Source of the DNA: Chitinophagales bacterium
Lineage (GTDB): Bacteria > Bacteroidota > Bacteroidia > Chitinophagales > Chitinophagaceae
Direction: 5' to 3'
Length of the DNA: 64,000 nucleotides
NCBI GenBank assembly: GCA_026936105.1
Contig: JAIXKI010000005.1
Coordinates: 1-64,000 of the forward strand
Both the position numbers and the translations under genes were made by a program. The notes beneath the pieces were generated by a model. That model was not told the DNA's origin and did no database searches. It was given only the letters and a program-made list of their open reading frames with translations. Positions within the stretch are counted from its first letter, which is position 1, and the number at the start of each line of letters is the position of its first letter. Below are positions 62,876 to 64,000 of this stretch, one piece after another.

Positions 62876-64000
62876 TCAGCGGAACCGGATCGCTTTCACC
62901 GGCTGGATCTTTTTTACCAGGTAAGTGGGGATCATCAGCACCAGGAAACAAATGAATAATGTGCCGGCACAGATGGCGCCTACCTGCCACCACACTATCT
63001 TCACCGCTGCCGTGCTGAGATAATATGCTTCTTCCTTCAGTTTGATGAAACCTGTGGCTTCCTGCAAATAAAGAAAACCAAGAGCCAGTGCAGCGCCGAT
63101 CAGGATACCCGTGATGGTGATGATCAGGGAATGACGAAGAAATATCTTTTGAACGGTCCAGTCTGTAGCGCCTAATGATTTCAGTATCCCGATCATGCGT
63201 ACTCTCTCCAGTACAAGAATGATCAGGCAGGTGATCAGATTGATGACGGCCACGATGATCATGAAACCGATAAGGACATTGCGGGTTGTGTCCTGCATTT
63301 TCAGCCAGTCAAAAATATTCGGTGAGATATCTTTTACACTTCTGGCATCCCAGGTCGGCGGAAAATCATTGAGGTCATATATTTTGTTGGCAACTTTATC
63401 AATGTCGTGATAATCTTTAATGAAAACTTCATAACCTCCGATGTCCGAAGGAGGCCAGTCATTGAGTCGTTGAATAAGTTTGATATCCCCGATGGCAAAG
63501 ACCTTATCGTATTCTTCAATACCGGTTTTATAGACCCCGGTGATGGTAAGTTTGTCGGGCCGCAGTGTACCATCGGGCCTGATGAAATAAATCAGGATCC
63601 TGTCATTCGTTTTCACCTTTAATTGCGATGCGGTGTAGGAGGAGATCAAGATATCACGGCTGTAGGTGGAATCATTGAATTGAATAAATTTGCCCGACTG
63701 CATGAATTGCTTCAGGTGATCATAATTGTAAGTGCTATCCAGCCCTTTGAGCAACACACCTTCGATGTCTTCTTTGGTTTTTAAAATGGCATATTTGGTG
63801 GCGAAAGGGTGGATGCTCACCACATCAGGATTCTTTTTTATTTCCTGTATCAGGGTGTCATTCTTTGTGATGGGGGTTTCTTCTGCGATCACGGCTTTGT
63901 CGGGCTGTCTTTCCTGAATGCGTATATGGCCCCAGAAACTGAAGATCTTGTCTGCCACCTTTTCCTGGAATCCATTGGCAAGCGCCAATGTTACGATCAT
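62876..64000 (-). CDS. FtsX/LolC-type ABC transporter permease (N-terminus beyond window)
   Basis: At least 374 residues. Nothing stops the frame at base 64000 and the first visible part (TLALANGFQEKVADKIFSFWGHIRI) is the region just after the first membrane helix of LolC/LolE, so the true N-terminus is outside the window. A periplasmic MacB-type domain (~40-225) precedes three C-terminal membrane helices (NVLIGFMIIVAVINLITCLIILV, IITITGILIGAALALGFLYL, GAICAGTLFICFLVLMIPTYLV). Probably lipoprotein release to the outer membrane. Confidence 0.88.
   Translation of the reverse strand: MIVTLALANGFQEKVADKIFSFWGHIRIQERQPDKAVIAEETPITKNDTLIQEIKKNPDVVSIHPFATKYAILKTKEDIEGVLLKGLDSTYNYDHLKQFMQSGKFIQFNDSTYSRDILISSYTASQLKVKTNDRILIYFIRPDGTLRPDKLTITGVYKTGIEEYDKVFAIGDIKLIQRLNDWPPSDIGGYEVFIKDYHDIDKVANKIYDLNDFPPTWDARSVKDISPNIFDWLKMQDTTRNVLIGFMIIVAVINLITCLIILVLERVRMIGILKSLGATDWTVQKIFLRHSLIITITGILIGAALALGFLYLQEATGFIKLKEEAYYLSTAAVKIVWWQVGAICAGTLFICFLVLMIPTYLVKKIQPVKAIRFR

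Overview
The window looks like a chromosomal segment of a Bacteroidetes bacterium, most likely of the Chitinophagaceae/Sphingobacteriales type. The evidence is the gene families present: a lipid-anchored TamA-like protein, WG-repeat proteins, a DnaQ/GIY-YIG fusion, S9 and M13 peptidases, and a MoxR/SpoIIM/DUF58 cluster. In addition, several genes carry TAnnTTTG-type -7 promoter elements and few show Shine-Dalgarno sequences. No rRNA, tRNA, CRISPR array, prophage or complete insertion sequence was found.

Layout. 1-11.8 kb is core metabolism and information processing: accA (cut by the left edge), dapA, a secreted esterase, rnz, a STAS protein divergent from clpC, cmk, an FKBP isomerase, a thioesterase, an exonuclease/GIY-YIG protein and an RlmI-like methyltransferase. 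11.8-33.8 kb is accessory-like. It holds a ~300-bp tandem repeat array, mdh, a 963-residue WG-repeat protein between two membrane proteins (one frameshifted), and an SRPBCC protein. It then has a glutathione-related block: a gamma-glutamylcyclotransferase-like protein, a metallo-beta-lactamase-fold protein, an 1804-residue kinase/ATPase/GAF/cyclase, gshB and gshA. It ends with an unknown protein, a phospholipase C-like phosphoesterase and a broken hicBA toxin-antitoxin pair. Five copies of a double-hairpin, REP-like repeat lie in the intergenic gaps of this part and none was noticed elsewhere. 33.8-64 kb is core again: a thioredoxin-fold protein, efp, accB-accC, tsaC, a GT9 glycosyltransferase, cca, miaA, two large peptidases, an OMP, a lipoprotein, proS, the RDD/SpoIIM/DUF4129/DUF4350/MoxR/DUF58 cluster, truB, tamL, a SpoU methyltransferase, an IrrE-like protein, a GT2 glycosyltransferase and a LolC/E-type permease (cut by the right edge).

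How genes work together. accA, accB and accC make malonyl-CoA (accA lies apart from accBC). gshA and gshB are four bases apart and make glutathione. The upstream signalling protein and the cyclotransferase-like protein may belong to the same physiology, but this is inference. cmk, miaA, cca, truB, tsaC, rnz, efp and proS are translation and nucleotide housekeeping genes.

Most unusual points: the intergenic REP-like family and the 300-bp array with two deletion-type truncated copies; hicA destroyed by two in-frame TGA codons next to an intact hicB; an EF-P whose hairpin-tip residue aligns as arginine; a cyclase domain lacking the usual base-recognition lysine; and several genes whose -7 element lies only 4-5 bases from the start codon, suggesting leaderless mRNAs.
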